Positions 17,698 to 29,054 of a DNA stretch of 64,000 nucleotides are shown here, one piece after another. The translations under genes were made by a program, and so were the position numbers. Numbering within the stretch: position 1 is the first letter of the stretch; each line of letters opens with the position of its first letter. Under the pieces are notes generated by a model. That model was given only the letters and a program-made list of their open reading frames with translations, had not been told where the DNA came from and ran no database searches. The DNA comes from Silvibacterium acidisoli (GTDB lineage Bacteria > Acidobacteriota > Terriglobia > Terriglobales > Acidobacteriaceae): assembly GCA_022870745.1 (NCBI GenBank), contig CP085323.1, positions 2,108,001-2,172,000 on the forward strand. The letters are read 5' to 3'.

Positions 17698-19002
17698 TCA
17701 GGCTGTTCCGCGCGCTGTCTTGAGCTTCTTCCAGTCGGCCTCCGCCTGGTCGGCGTAGGCGTTTGCAAAACCGGTAATCGCCAGATCGAACTTGTCGCCG
17801 GCGCCGAGGTATCCGGCCAGCAGGCAGGCGTCTCCGGAGCGGGCGTGGCCGCGCGCCAGCAGCTCTCCGCAGACCTCGGCGTAGTCGAGCAGCGCTTCGC
17901 CTGCCAGGTCGTTGAAGTCGATGTCGCTCTTGTGGTCGTTGAGCTGTCGAACCTCGTACTGGCGGTGGGCGATTGTTGTCCAGCCGAGAAAAGGATCCGA
18001 TTGAAACTGCATGGCACGCTGGCCGTTCACAACCCGGTGACCCTGGTGGGTCACCGGGCCTGAGGGGCCGAGGTACGGAGCGTATGCAGAACCCGGCTGT
18101 TCTTTGATCTGGAGGAATAAAGGGTCGTTGTGCCCGTTGCCTTCGAAATAGACAACGTAATCGCGCAGGCCGATGGAGCCGGTGCCGACTACCTTGAACG
18201 CCACGTCGACAGGGCGATATTGAGCGAAGAAGTGCTGCCGCTCCGGCTGCAGCGTTTCGATGTAGGACACCAGCGATGCGAGCACCTCGCGGCGCTGCGG
18301 CGCGTTCACCCTGGAAAGCAGCGGCTTCGCTTCGCGGAAGATCCGGGTATGCGGTTCTTTTCCCGGCTCGGTCAGTTGCTCCACAGCATGAGCGGGAGTT
18401 TTGCGTTCGGCTTTGAGGAGTGCCTTCGATACCGGTTCTACTCTTTGCAGGCGATGCACCTGGTAGAGCGCAACCTCGAGCACGGGCATGCGGGCGAAGC
18501 TGTCGATCAGCTTGCGATAGCGGGCCATGCAGCGCATCACGGCTTCTTCGCAGGCATTGCTTTTCTCGCCGTTCTGGCGGCCGGCAAGTATGAGGCTGGT
18601 GGCAAGGCGTTTGGTGTCCCACTCGAAGGGGGCGCGGATCGTTTCGTCGAAATCGTTGATGTCGAAGACCAGCCGGCCATCGGGAGCGGCAAAGGCACCG
18701 AGGTTGGTGACGTGGGCGTCGCCGCAAATCTGATTGACGATATTCGTATTCGGTACCGCGGCAAGATCGGCTGCCATCACCGGAGCGGCACCACGGAAGA
18801 ATCCGAAGGGGGATGCCATCATGCGCTCGTACTTGAGCCCGGCCAGCTGCGGGATCCGCCCACGCATGGAACGCTCAATTACGGTGATGGGATCGAGATG
18901 GCGGTGCGACGGTTTCCACTCGGCAAGCGATTGACGGGTGAGCTGCTTTCGGCGGGATCGGCCAAGCGCGCGGCGCTCCTGCGAGCTGGGAAAGTGAGTC
19001 AT
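17698..19002 (-). CDS. DUF2252 family protein
   Basis: A 434-residue protein. The segment ICGDAHVTNLGAFAAPDGRLVFDINDFDETIRAPFEWDTKRLATS is the DUF2252 signature and looks like a kinase-like catalytic loop: GDAHxxN, then DxNDFD, as in aminoglycoside phosphotransferase and HipA-like folds. The N-terminal RSMRGRIPQLAGLKYERMMASPFGFFRG is also typical. The biochemical role of the family is not established; a phosphotransferase role is inference from GD-H-x-x-N. No signal peptide. It lies 55 bases before the ABC-F gene and 50 bases after the sugar kinase on the same strand. Confidence 0.88.
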   Translation of the reverse strand: MTHFPSSQERRALGRSRRKQLTRQSLAEWKPSHRHLDPITVIERSMRGRIPQLAGLKYERMMASPFGFFRGAAPVMAADLAAVPNTNIVNQICGDAHVTNLGAFAAPDGRLVFDINDFDETIRAPFEWDTKRLATSLILAGRQNGEKSNACEEAVMRCMARYRKLIDSFARMPVLEVALYQVHRLQRVEPVSKALLKAERKTPAHAVEQLTEPGKEPHTRIFREAKPLLSRVNAPQRREVLASLVSYIETLQPERQHFFAQYRPVDVAFKVVGTGSIGLRDYVVYFEGNGHNDPLFLQIKEQPGSAYAPYLGPSGPVTHQGHRVVNGQRAMQFQSDPFLGWTTIAHRQYEVRQLNDHKSDIDFNDLAGEALLDYAEVCGELLARGHARSGDACLLAGYLGAGDKFDLAITGFANAYADQAEADWKKLKTARGTA

Positions 19003-19052
19003 CGAAGGTCAAAGATTAAAGCTTTTCCGGAATGAAGACAAACGGCCGCTTT

Positions 19053-19985
19053 TTATGCGACCGCCTCAATCAGTTGCGTGATCCTGGCGTAGACCTCGTG
19101 ATCGAGCGGAGGCATGGCGCCGGGCTGCGAGGCGACCCAACCGCCCCAGCGATTACCCGCCTCGTTCATGCGCGCCAGCGATGCACCCTGCAGCCAATAG
19201 TGGGTCAGGGCGGCAGTAAAGGCATCGCCCGCGCCCACGGTGTCGGCGACCGGGCCGCGAATGCCTTCGCGCCTGTGGAAGGCCTCGCGCGTTACCAGCA
19301 GGCTGCCATCGCCGCCCATGGTGATAACTACCAGCTTCATGGGATAGCGTTCGAGCAGCCAGCGTGCGCCGGCAATCAGGCCTTCGTCTCCTTGTATGAG
19401 CGGGGTGTCGTTCCCGAGCATGCGCAGGACTTCAGGTACTTCGGCCTCGTTGAGCTTGAAGATGGTGGCCTCGGCCAGCGAGGCCGCGATCAGGGTGCCG
19501 CTGAAGAACGGGGCGCGCAGGTTTACATCGAAGACGCGGGTGCAGTCCGGCCGGGTGGCAGCGAGAAACTGCAGGATGGTTTTGCGGGCCACGGGATGCC
19601 GCTGTCCGAGCGTGCCGAAGCATACGGCGTCCGCCTCCCCGGCAAGCAGGTGCCAATCCGGAGAGAGCTCGAGAAAGTCCCATGCTGCCGGTTGATGGAT
19701 CACATAGTGCGGTTCGCCATTTTTGAACTCCACGCCGACTGTACCGGTAGGTGCCCTGTGATCGTGCTGGAGCAGGCTGGTGTCGGCAGAGAAGTGTGCC
19801 AGGTGTTCGAGTGCTCTTTCGCCGAGGTCGTCGGTGCCCAGGCGGCTGGCGATGACTCCCTGGCTGCCGAGCCGCGACGCCATCACGGCAAAGTTGGCCG
19901 GGGCTCCGCCCAGCCGCTCTCCTTCGGGGAGGAGATCCCACAGCAGTTCGCCCAGTCCTACGATCGTCTTGGTTTCAGCGGTCAT
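19053..19985 (-). CDS. PfkB family sugar kinase (fructokinase-like)
   Basis: A 310-residue ribokinase-fold enzyme that phosphorylates a sugar with ATP. The N-terminal pattern VGLGELLWDLLPEGERLGGAPANFAVMASRLG is typical of fructokinases (GE-x-L-x-D, GGAPxNxA), and the C-terminal signature DTVGAGDAFTAAL holds the catalytic Asp and anion hole. Lid residues such as TGTVGVEF are present. Fructose is the most likely substrate by similarity; other hexoses cannot be excluded. The start ATG at 19985 follows GGTGAGGAA. Confidence 0.9.
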   Translation of the reverse strand: MTAETKTIVGLGELLWDLLPEGERLGGAPANFAVMASRLGSQGVIASRLGTDDLGERALEHLAHFSADTSLLQHDHRAPTGTVGVEFKNGEPHYVIHQPAAWDFLELSPDWHLLAGEADAVCFGTLGQRHPVARKTILQFLAATRPDCTRVFDVNLRAPFFSGTLIAASLAEATIFKLNEAEVPEVLRMLGNDTPLIQGDEGLIAGARWLLERYPMKLVVITMGGDGSLLVTREAFHRREGIRGPVADTVGAGDAFTAALTHYWLQGASLARMNEAGNRWGGWVASQPGAMPPLDHEVYARITQLIEAVA

Positions 19986-20082
19986 TTCCTCACCCTAAAC
20001 TATTCCAGCCGAACAACGAATCGATGGAAACGAGCCTCCTATTAGACTGCGCTTGGGCCAGAGCGGGAACGGAGAATGAAAC

Positions 20083-21747
20083 GTGGCAGAAAGACCGGGG
20101 CCAGAATCCCACTCAGCGTCCTCGAAACCTCGCAGGAGCGGTACGAAACGCTTCTTTTTCGCCCTGGCGATCATACTCTTTGTTCTCGCGGTGACGGCAT
20201 TTACAGGCGTAGCGATCTACTTCCATCGCGCGGAGCCGATCCTTCGCAAGCGTGTCATCGATACTCTGTCTACCCGGTACAACAGCCAGGTGGAGCTGGA
20301 CTCCTTCGGAGTCTCGGCGTGGCGCGGATTTGAAGTCAGTGGCGGCGGCCTTAAGGTCTATCCAAACAACCTGGATATGGATCAACCGCTCTTCTCGGTC
20401 GGCAAATTCTCCTTCCGCATCAACTGGCAGGATCTCTTCCGTTCGCCGATGCATGTGGGCCAGGTACACATTACGGATCTTGGAATCCACCTGCCGCCCA
20501 AAGACCAGCGCAAGAACATGCCGCATCTTCAGAAGAAGGGCGACACCGGCAACGGAAAGATCGAGATTGTCGTAGATGAGTTGCTGATCGACAACGCGAC
20601 GCTGATCCTTGGTACCGACAAGCCGGGCAAGGTGCCGCTCGATTTCGAGATCAGCAAGCTGCAGATGACTTCGGTCGGCGCGGGGCGTCCAATGGACTTC
20701 CATGCCATCCTCACCAATCCCAAGCCGATCGGCGACATCGACTCGCGGGGTACCTTCGGTCCTTATAACACCGGCAGCCCAGGGGATACCCCAGTTACCG
20801 GTACTTATAAATTCAGCCATGCTGACCTGGGAACGCTGAAAGGTATTGGCGGCATTTTGTCTTCGACGGGGAAGTACGACGGTACGCTCGATCACATCGT
20901 TGTCGATGGCACGACGGATACGCCTGACTTCCGGCTGACGATTGCGCAACACCCGGTCCCGCTGCATACCGAGTTCCACGCCATCGTGGACGGTACAAAC
21001 GGCGATACCTACCTTGAGCCGGTGAATGCGCAGATTCTCAATTCCCATATCCTCGCGAAGGGCAAGGTGGTTCGCTCACCGTCTGTTCCGGGCCATTTCA
21101 TCACGCTCGATGTGACGGTTTCGCCTGCCCGTATCGAAGACATGCTGAAACTGGGCGTGAAGACCGATCCGCCGATCATGACCGGCAACCTGATGCTGCA
21201 CACCAAGTTCTTCCTGCCGCCCGGCCAGCAGTCGGTGACCGACAAGCTGCGCCTCGACGGCAACTTCGCTATCAAGGACGCTCACTTCACGACGGAGAGC
21301 ATTCAGAAGAAGGTGGATGAGCTGAGCTTGCGCGGGCAGGGGCATGCGGACCAGGCCAAAGAAGGTGTCCGGCCAAACACGGCCTCGGATATGAGCGGGA
21401 AGTTCAACCTGGGCGCTCAGAAACTGACCATCACTGACCTGAGATACGAGATTCCAGGAGCCCAGGTGGCGATGGACGGTGTCTACTCGCTCGACGGAAA
21501 CCAGTTCGACTTCCATGGCAAGGCTCGGCTACAGGCTCATGTCTCGCAGATGGTTACGGGCTGGAAGTCGTTGTTGCTAAAGCCGGTGGATCCATTTTTT
21601 GCCAAGGACGGCGCCGGGACGGAGGTACCGATCCAGGTGACGGGCACCCGCTCAGAGCCTCATTTTGGCCTCGATTTCGGCCACAAGGATAAGTCGAAGG
21701 ATGATGACAAGAAGGGGCAAGACGGGAGCAACGCTCCGCAGAAATAA
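20083..21747 (+). CDS. AsmA-like inner-membrane-anchored protein
   Basis: A 554-residue protein with one N-terminal transmembrane helix (about 28-48, FFFALAIILFVLAVTAFTGVAIYF) and a long periplasmic beta-rich part. The segment HRAEPILRKRVIDTLSTRYNSQVELDSFGVS matches the start of AsmA/DUF748-type proteins, which form elongated beta-grooves for lipid transfer or outer-membrane homeostasis. The C-terminus is Lys/Asp-rich (KDKSKDDDKKGQDG). Translation starts at a GTG, with GGAG eight bases upstream; the nearby ATG at 20076 is in another frame. Divergent from the sugar kinase. Confidence 0.72.
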   Translation: MAERPGPESHSASSKPRRSGTKRFFFALAIILFVLAVTAFTGVAIYFHRAEPILRKRVIDTLSTRYNSQVELDSFGVSAWRGFEVSGGGLKVYPNNLDMDQPLFSVGKFSFRINWQDLFRSPMHVGQVHITDLGIHLPPKDQRKNMPHLQKKGDTGNGKIEIVVDELLIDNATLILGTDKPGKVPLDFEISKLQMTSVGAGRPMDFHAILTNPKPIGDIDSRGTFGPYNTGSPGDTPVTGTYKFSHADLGTLKGIGGILSSTGKYDGTLDHIVVDGTTDTPDFRLTIAQHPVPLHTEFHAIVDGTNGDTYLEPVNAQILNSHILAKGKVVRSPSVPGHFITLDVTVSPARIEDMLKLGVKTDPPIMTGNLMLHTKFFLPPGQQSVTDKLRLDGNFAIKDAHFTTESIQKKVDELSLRGQGHADQAKEGVRPNTASDMSGKFNLGAQKLTITDLRYEIPGAQVAMDGVYSLDGNQFDFHGKARLQAHVSQMVTGWKSLLLKPVDPFFAKDGAGTEVPIQVTGTRSEPHFGLDFGHKDKSKDDDKKGQDGSNAPQK

Positions 21748-21924
21748 TTAGCGGCCTCCGAGCCCCATCGTACGGTGCAGCGGCAGGGTTGGAGCATCGT
21801 AGGCATCGAGCTCGACGGGTACCCGCTTTCTTGCGATAGCGGCCGTCCTTTCGCGTTTTCCGCCTACCATGGTGGCAACAGTAGTGAAGATGACGGCAGC
21901 GAAAATGGCTGAAAGCAGAAGCAT
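21748..21924 (-). CDS. Small single-pass membrane protein (58 aa)
   Basis: A 58-residue protein that begins with a transmembrane helix (MLLLSAIFAAVIFTTVATMVG), then a basic stretch (GKRERTAAIARKRVP) and a short tail ending HRTMGLGGR. The ATG at 21924 has a strong GGGAAGGA site seven bases upstream, which is why I prefer it to the longer 97-residue reading. Function unknown. Its stop codon directly abuts the stop of the AsmA-like gene (convergent). Confidence 0.6.
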   Translation of the reverse strand: MLLLSAIFAAVIFTTVATMVGGKRERTAAIARKRVPVELDAYDAPTLPLHRTMGLGGR

Positions 21925-22247
21925 GTTGATGTTCCTTCCCTGATCGGATAGCGGTAGTAGCAGTTTCGCGCCGGCGGCACGTCTAAGCCATAGCACTTTT
22001 CGAGCGATGAACGCGGCCGCGGGCGGTAGGACGCTTGACACATCCGTGTTAGAGCGCAGTAAGTTATGGGCTATCTTGTGTTAGAAAAGGCCCCTATTTT
22101 TGTTGTACTTGCAAACTTGTGGCCGGATTGGAAGAGTTATTTCAATCTAAACATGAATCCGGACTAATGTTGTTTCACGTTGTTATGCTATACCCCTGAA
22201 ATTTATTGCTCCATTGGTCGGAGAGGTGCTAGCTTCACCGCCCGTTC
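21925..22247. promoter_or_regulatory. 323-base divergent control region with inverted repeat
   Basis: It is more AT-rich than its neighbours and lies between the small membrane gene and the diguanylate cyclase gene. It contains the inverted repeat CCGGATT (22123-22129) / AATCCGG (22156-22162) with 26 bases between the arms. A TATGCTATAC string near 22184-22193 could be a -10 region for the cyclase gene, but no matching -35 is clear. Confidence 0.4.
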
Positions 22248-23793
22248 ATGCCGAAAAAGGTTCTCAACTCGAACAGCTTCCTGCCTCTCGCGCTCTCTTT
22301 TCTGTGCGTGCAGGCGCTGGTGCTTTGGGTCGCCACCATGGCGGATGCGATGGACTCTGTTTTCGCCATGGGGGCCACGTACGCGCTCCAGCTGCTCGCT
22401 GGGCTGGCTGCGTACTCGGCATGCTGCTGGCGCGCCTGGACGTCGCCGCCGCGTCTCCGCATGAACTGGATCCTGATTTGCGGCAGCATGTTGTTGTGGA
22501 TGACTGGCATGGCGTTGTCTGCCTGGGGCGATATGGTGGTGCACGCCCCGCGTTCGACCGCCTTTATCTCTGACTTTGCCTTTTTCATCTACGGCGTGCC
22601 CATGCTGCTGGCGATCTGCCTGCCCGATCACAGGCAACGCGTATGGTTGCTGGCAGGTATTGACGGCCTGCAGGCGCTCCTGGCCGGCTGCCTGGTTTAT
22701 ATCCGGCTGTTCTCGACGATCCCGTTTATAGGTGCTTTTGCACCGGCCTCGATTCATCTCCTGGTCCAGACCTACCTTGCGGAGAACATTCTGCTGGCGG
22801 TCGCGGTGACGGCACGCCTGCTCTCCTGCCCGCGTAATACCGAGGAGCGCTCTCTCTATCGCACCCTGTCCTTGTTTCTCTGGAGCTACGCGGGCTGCGC
22901 GGAGCTCTTCAACTTTTTCGATATCAGGTCAAAACATGCGGTGGGCTTTCGCAGCATACTCATGGAAGCGCCTTTCCTGCTGCTGGCTCTGGTGTTGCTC
23001 CTGTCCGATGTGCACATTCCAGAGAGCAAAACGGCATTCCGAAAGACCAAGCTTGCTCTCTTCATCGAGACGCTCAGCCCTATCTTTTTCACCCTTGCCC
23101 TCACTGCGCTGGGAGCGTCAATTGTGCGGCGGCATTTCCATTACGGGCTGGCCGCGATCCAGATCGCGCTCGTTCTGTATGCGGTGCGAGCCACGTTCCT
23201 GCAAAACCGCTACATGCAGTCGGAGAAGGAACTCGCCGAAGCGAAAGAGCGCCTGCAGAAGCTCTCCTTCCAGGATGCCCTGACGGGCGTGCCGAACCGT
23301 CGTCATTTCGACGAGATCTTTGAAATGGAATGGAGCCGGGCCGGGCGTGTGATGCAGCCGCTTTCGCTGCTCATGGTGGACGCGGATTACTTCAAGCGCC
23401 TCAACGATCACTATGGCCATCCGGCAGGCGACGAATGCCTGGTGCGGCTTGCCCAGGCTTTAAAGCATTGCCTGCCCCGCAGTGGCGACATGCTGGCTCG
23501 TTACGGTGGTGAGGAGTTTGCCGTTATTCTGCCCACGACCGACCGCCTGGGAGCGGAAAACGTCGCGGTCAGGATGCAGGAGGCGGTGCGGGCCCTTCAC
23601 ATCCAGAACGAATCGCCGGTTGGCGAGTTTGTGACGATCAGTGTCGGGATCTCGACCTATGCGGCGCCGGCGCTGGCGAGAATGCATGAATTGGTCGACG
23701 CGGCCGACCGCGCTTTGTACAAGGCAAAGCAGAATGGCCGGAACCGCATCGAGTTTTGCGAAATGCCAATTGAAACCGAGATCGTCCGCAGTC

Positions 23794-25077
<1,284 letters not shown>

Positions 25078-25108
25078 GCTTCGATTGTATCGCCATGCCC
25101 GGAGGGCA

Positions 25109-25813
25109 TCAGTCGGCTGCCGGAGCCAATTTCGTTCCGCCGGCCGGGCAGATTCTCCATAAGGCCAAAGCCAGCAACAGGATAGCGCCCCACAGGGCAT
25201 GGTTTCCAAAACGCTGCACCAGCAGGGCTCCAGCCGCCGCGCCGAGGAAGAACAACAGGCAGATCACAGCGAAATCCACGATCTGCTGGCGATTCTGTTC
25301 GTTGTGATTGCCCACGAACCAGTCGAAGATGCTGGCGCTCAGGGTACGCAGATTGCCTGTCGTGAAAGTCGAATTGAAGGAAGCCTGATGGACCTTCCGA
25401 AAGGTCTCGACCTGCGCCGATGCGATGAAGGCGATGCTGATGGTGATCCAGAAGTCGGAAATATGCTGAGGCAGGAAGCTTAGCCCGGTGAAGGCTGCGA
25501 TCTCGCAGATCAGCAGGACCCGGCGCGGCCAGCGCAGGATCTTCCATTGTGACCAGAGCAGCGCCTTCGCAGCGGAGACCCCGAGGAAAAAGGCGATGAT
25601 GGGCAACAGATGCCGGAGGCTGTCGCGCCAATCCTTGCCGATAATGTCGATAGCCAGCAGCACAACGTTACCGGTCATGGCGTTGGCGAAGACGTGGCCA
25701 TGGCCGACGTAGGTAAAGCCGTCGAGATAGCCGCCTGCAGTCGCCAGCAGCGCGGCGGTGTCGAGCTGCGAGGCGGAGTGTTCTTCTGAAGCAGGCTCCC
25801 CGAAGGGTGTCAT
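25109..25813 (-). CDS. YoaK/DUF1275 family membrane protein
   Basis: A 234-residue protein with about six helices. The N-terminal pattern [34 protein letters not shown] is the DUF1275 signature (AGxxDA-x-x-Y, F-x-x-x-x-TGN). YoaK-type proteins are inner-membrane proteins of unknown function, suggested to be transporters. It lies five bases after the hydrolase gene and 31 bases before glyA, so it is co-transcribed. Nothing in the neighbours tells its substrate. Confidence 0.88.
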   Translation of the reverse strand: MTPFGEPASEEHSASQLDTAALLATAGGYLDGFTYVGHGHVFANAMTGNVVLLAIDIIGKDWRDSLRHLLPIIAFFLGVSAAKALLWSQWKILRWPRRVLLICEIAAFTGLSFLPQHISDFWITISIAFIASAQVETFRKVHQASFNSTFTTGNLRTLSASIFDWFVGNHNEQNRQQIVDFAVICLLFFLGAAAGALLVQRFGNHALWGAILLLALALWRICPAGGTKLAPAAD

Positions 25814-25818
25814 GTCGG

Positions 25819-27072
25819 TTATCTCGCGATCAGCTCTGATTTGTGCCGGAGCGCCGATGCGGCGCCATTTTCAGCCCAGAACTTGAAGGCATTGTAGACA
25901 AAAGAGCCGAGGTACCAGCCGTCGATGTACTTGTATGGCGTCTCGCCGGTGGTGTAGTGGCCGCAGGGCAGTATCTTCGAGACGAAGTCGATGCCAAGCT
26001 TCGAAAACGCCTGCAGCACCTCCAGCGAATACTGCTCGAGGAAGGTGAGATCGTACTTTGCGTGCACGACAAGAACCTTTTTATGAGTAGCCGCGAAACG
26101 CTCCATGAAGTTCACCGGGCTGGTCGCGCCGAAGAGGCGGCGCAGGCGTTCCTGTGTGAGGCCGGCGTCTTCAAAGGCCTTGCGGATATGCCGTGTGCTC
26201 TGGCCGGTCCAGACCACGTCGCCGAAGGAAGTCGATGCGTGGTTGAAGGCGTTCACCTTCAGCCGCTCGTCGTGCGCTGAGGCGATGAAGGCGTAGCAGG
26301 AGCCGAGGCTGGTGCCGAGCACGCCGAACTGCTCATAGCCCTGGTCTTCGAGCCAGTCGATGCAGCAGCGGATGTCGACGACAGCCTGCCGGCATGCGGC
26401 GATGTTGCGGCCGATGTTCGAGCTGACGGCATAGTCCGAGCGCTCCAGCTCAGCCGGGCGGCGGATGTCGTGATAGGGCTTGCTGAGGCGCAGCGCCGAG
26501 ATACCGAAGCGGTTGAAGAGCGAGCAGAGCGCGTTGTGGCTGAAGGCATCGGCATTCCACTGCGGCATGACGATGATGGCCTGCTTCGGCTTGCCCTGCT
26601 GTTTTTCGGCAGGCGCCGGGTACCAGCGCGCATTCACGAGATCGTTTTCCGGATACGGCGTGCGAATGGGCGAAGTGAAGCGGAGGAAGTCGGCCTTTTC
26701 AAGCTTTCCGTCGATGGCCTGTTGTTTCAGGTCCGCGTCCTGCTTGAGCGTCTCGGGCCGCACGTTCGTCGGATAGAGCTCGGGGAAGCGCGTTTCGAGA
26801 ACGAAATCCGTGGGCTTCGTGTAGCTGTAGAAATCGGTGCTGCGTACGACGATGGCGTCATTCAGTGCAGCGAGGGCGTCTTCGGCTTCATGCCCCTGCA
26901 GCCGGGAAGGGTCGGCGTTGCCGAAGATCTGCTGACGCAGGCCGGCCGACTCCACAAAGTCGTCGAGCCAGTCGAAGCCCCACTCCACCGGACGCACGAT
27001 GCGATTTTCGTCGCGCGTGGTCAGCACGGTTTCCCAGTGGTACATCCAGCGTGCGTAGAGTTTGTTGAGCAT
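25819..27072 (-). CDS. Alpha/beta hydrolase, ABHD18-like
   Basis: A 417-residue protein. The nucleophile elbow GTSLGS with FGVLGTSLGSCYAFIASAHD, the strand KQAIIVMPQWNADAF before it, and a C-terminal catalytic His in LPCGHYTTGETPYKYIDGWY fit an alpha/beta hydrolase. The long N-terminal part before the fold and the C-terminal GHY motif recall the ABHD18 (DUF2048) group; I hold this assignment loosely. I start at the ATG 27072 (MLNKLYARWMYHW), two bases after the alr stop; the longer reading overlaps alr. Substrate unknown. Confidence 0.75.
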   Translation of the reverse strand: MLNKLYARWMYHWETVLTTRDENRIVRPVEWGFDWLDDFVESAGLRQQIFGNADPSRLQGHEAEDALAALNDAIVVRSTDFYSYTKPTDFVLETRFPELYPTNVRPETLKQDADLKQQAIDGKLEKADFLRFTSPIRTPYPENDLVNARWYPAPAEKQQGKPKQAIIVMPQWNADAFSHNALCSLFNRFGISALRLSKPYHDIRRPAELERSDYAVSSNIGRNIAACRQAVVDIRCCIDWLEDQGYEQFGVLGTSLGSCYAFIASAHDERLKVNAFNHASTSFGDVVWTGQSTRHIRKAFEDAGLTQERLRRLFGATSPVNFMERFAATHKKVLVVHAKYDLTFLEQYSLEVLQAFSKLGIDFVSKILPCGHYTTGETPYKYIDGWYLGSFVYNAFKFWAENGAASALRHKSELIAR

Positions 27073-27074
27073 GC

Positions 27075-28256
27075 TTAATCTATCCTCACACGCGGAACCC
27101 GTGCGGCGATGCCGCACAGAATTTCATACGGAATAGTTTTGGCCAGCCGCGCGTGGCCGGCTGCGGTAATGGCCTCTTCGCCCTGGCGGCCGATCAGCAC
27201 GACCTCGTCACCGGCCTTGGCATCGGGGATCGTCGTGACATCGATGGAGGACAGGTCCATGGAGATGCGCCCCGCGAAGGGCGCGCGCTGGCCGCGCACC
27301 AGGACTTCTCCGCCCGGCGAAAGACTTCGACGCAAGCCGTCGGCGTAGCCGGCCGGCAGAAGAGCGATGCGCGAGTGCCTTGCGGCGCGGAAGCCTTCGC
27401 AGTAGCCGACTGTCTCTCCGGCCTCGATCTCGCGCAGGGAGATGATCCGTGTCTTCCACGAGAGCACCGGCTGGAGCGGATGCGCCGCCGCCGCGACGTT
27501 TCCGGATCTGTCGCCGGGGCCTTCGAAGTCGGGCGAGTAGCCGTAGAGCGAGAGGCCGGGACGGATCATTGCCTTTGCGCCGTGCTGTGTGGCCAGCTCT
27601 TCGAGTTCGGGCATGCCGATGGAGTCGATCACCGATGCGGAATTGCCAGCGTGCAGCCATTCCGGCCGGTGGCCCGCTTCGCAGACCTGCTCGACGCACT
27701 GTGCAAAGACTCTCATTTGCGCAGAGGTCGCCTCGCCGTTCAGGTATTCGGGCGAGTGGAAGTGCGTCATGATGCCGCTGATGTGGATGACCGGCGCATT
27801 CTGGAGTGCCGCCAGTAATGCAGGAAGTCTTTCCGGCTGCACGCCCTGGCGCGACATGCCGCTGTCGATCTCGAGATGCACCTCGACGGATCCACGGTTA
27901 AGCTGCCGTGCTGCATTGTTCAACCAGTCGAAGTGAAAGGGTTCCCACACCACGGGCGTCAGGCGATGTTCGAGCGCGAGTACCGCACCCTCTTCCCAGA
28001 TTCCGCCCATGATCAGGATCGGCGTCTTCGGTGCAACGGCGCGCACGGCGATGCCTTCTTCGACGCTGGTTACGCCGAGCCACGCTGCGTTTGCATGCGA
28101 CAGCACTTCGGCGCAGAGCGTAGTGCCGTGTCCGTAGCCGTTGGCTTTCACAATTGCCAGCAACTCAGCCCGGCCCGCGAGGGAGCGCAGGTGCTGAAAG
28201 TTGTGACGAAGCCTGGTGGTGGAGATTTCAGCCCAGAGGGGACGTGTTGTCATCAT
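27075..28256 (-). CDS. alr: Alanine racemase
   Basis: Converts L-alanine to D-alanine for peptidoglycan; PLP enzyme. The 393-residue protein has the PLP lysine motif AIVKANGYGHG near residue 34, HLEIDSGMSRQGV, the barrel segments IMTHFHSPEY and LHAGNSASVID, MIRPGLSLYGYSP, and in the C-terminal domain VGYCEGFRAARHSRIALLPAGYADGLRR with the catalytic Tyr region, plus GRISMDLSSIDVT. Length and order are normal. It is the second gene of the operon that runs down to glyA. Confidence 0.97.
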   Translation of the reverse strand: MMTTRPLWAEISTTRLRHNFQHLRSLAGRAELLAIVKANGYGHGTTLCAEVLSHANAAWLGVTSVEEGIAVRAVAPKTPILIMGGIWEEGAVLALEHRLTPVVWEPFHFDWLNNAARQLNRGSVEVHLEIDSGMSRQGVQPERLPALLAALQNAPVIHISGIMTHFHSPEYLNGEATSAQMRVFAQCVEQVCEAGHRPEWLHAGNSASVIDSIGMPELEELATQHGAKAMIRPGLSLYGYSPDFEGPGDRSGNVAAAAHPLQPVLSWKTRIISLREIEAGETVGYCEGFRAARHSRIALLPAGYADGLRRSLSPGGEVLVRGQRAPFAGRISMDLSSIDVTTIPDAKAGDEVVLIGRQGEEAITAAGHARLAKTIPYEILCGIAARVPRVRID

Positions 28257-28261
28257 GGCCG

Positions 28262-28882
28262 CTACGACGGGGGCTGGTTGGAGCCCGGCGGCGGAGGAGG
28301 CTGAGACGAATCATCACCCTTGTGGAAGAACGGAACGTGGAAGGGCAGCTCGGCGCTGCTCTTCTTTTGCGTCTTCGGCTTCTGGTCAGGGCCGCCCTGC
28401 TCCACAACCGGAGTGCGCTGCGAGTGGATGCACACCCAGCTGGAGCGCGTGCGCTGATAGGTATGCGTGAAGATGCCGCGTTCTTCGCGCACCACACCGC
28501 TGATCTTGTGCTTCACGATGTAAGTGCCGTCGATGATGGCCACGTCCTCGACAATGCGCACGTTCACGACACGCTGCTCGATGCTCACGAGATCGGGCTG
28601 GCCCTTCGCGAACATGTTGGCCACGAACTGGTTGCGGGTGGAGATGTCGCCGTCGGCAGCGATGTCGAGGAACGAGGGGGACAGCAGGTTCTCGAGGGCG
28701 TACTGGTCCTTGTTCGCAACGGCTGTGCTCCAACCGTCTTCCAGCTTCTGAAACTGGTCAACTTCGGGCGACTGGCTAGACGACTGTGGAGTCGCCGTCA
28801 CCTGCGCGGAGGCGTGGTTTGTAAGGGCAAGCATGGCGGCCAAAATGGGCGCGGCAGAAAGGGCAAAGGATTTCTTGTTCAT
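28262..28882 (-). CDS. Secreted NTF2-like (DUF4440-type) protein
   Basis: A 206-residue protein with a signal peptide (MNKKSFALSAAPILAAMLALTNHASA, cleavage before QVT). The middle part, VDQFQKLEDGWSTAVANKDQYALENLLSPSFLDIAADGDISTRNQFV to a WVCIHSQRTPV strand, follows the SnoaL/DUF4440 NTF2-like fold. The C-terminal 40 residues are Lys- and Pro-rich (FHKGDDSSQPPPPPGSNQPPS). Periplasmic role unknown; the fold can bind small ligands or act in catalysis. It is the first gene of the minus-strand operon, five bases before alr. Confidence 0.8.
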   Translation of the reverse strand: MNKKSFALSAAPILAAMLALTNHASAQVTATPQSSSQSPEVDQFQKLEDGWSTAVANKDQYALENLLSPSFLDIAADGDISTRNQFVANMFAKGQPDLVSIEQRVVNVRIVEDVAIIDGTYIVKHKISGVVREERGIFTHTYQRTRSSWVCIHSQRTPVVEQGGPDQKPKTQKKSSAELPFHVPFFHKGDDSSQPPPPPGSNQPPS

Positions 28883-28979
28883 ACGCAGAACGAATCGCTC
28901 ACTTCCATGATAAAGGTTCGGGATTTTTTGTGGTTCGAAGCCGGAGCGCTTTCATGGTTTTAGCCCATTTTTCATCAAC

Positions 28980-29017
28980 TTCCACAGGGTTCCACAGCTT
29001 CCACAGGAAGATGTGGA
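28980..29017. promoter_or_regulatory. Triple TTCCACAG repeats upstream of dnaB
   Basis: TTCCACAG occurs at 28980-28987, 28990-28997 and 28999-29006, about one helical turn apart, and the inverted half TGTGGA is at 29012-29017. The cluster ends 37 bases before the dnaB start. The core CCACA is shared with DnaA boxes (TTATCCACA), but the match is incomplete, so DnaA control is only a suggestion. Confidence 0.4.
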
Positions 29018-29054
29018 GGACGCTGCGTCCCCCATTGGGTCCTAAACTGAGAAC

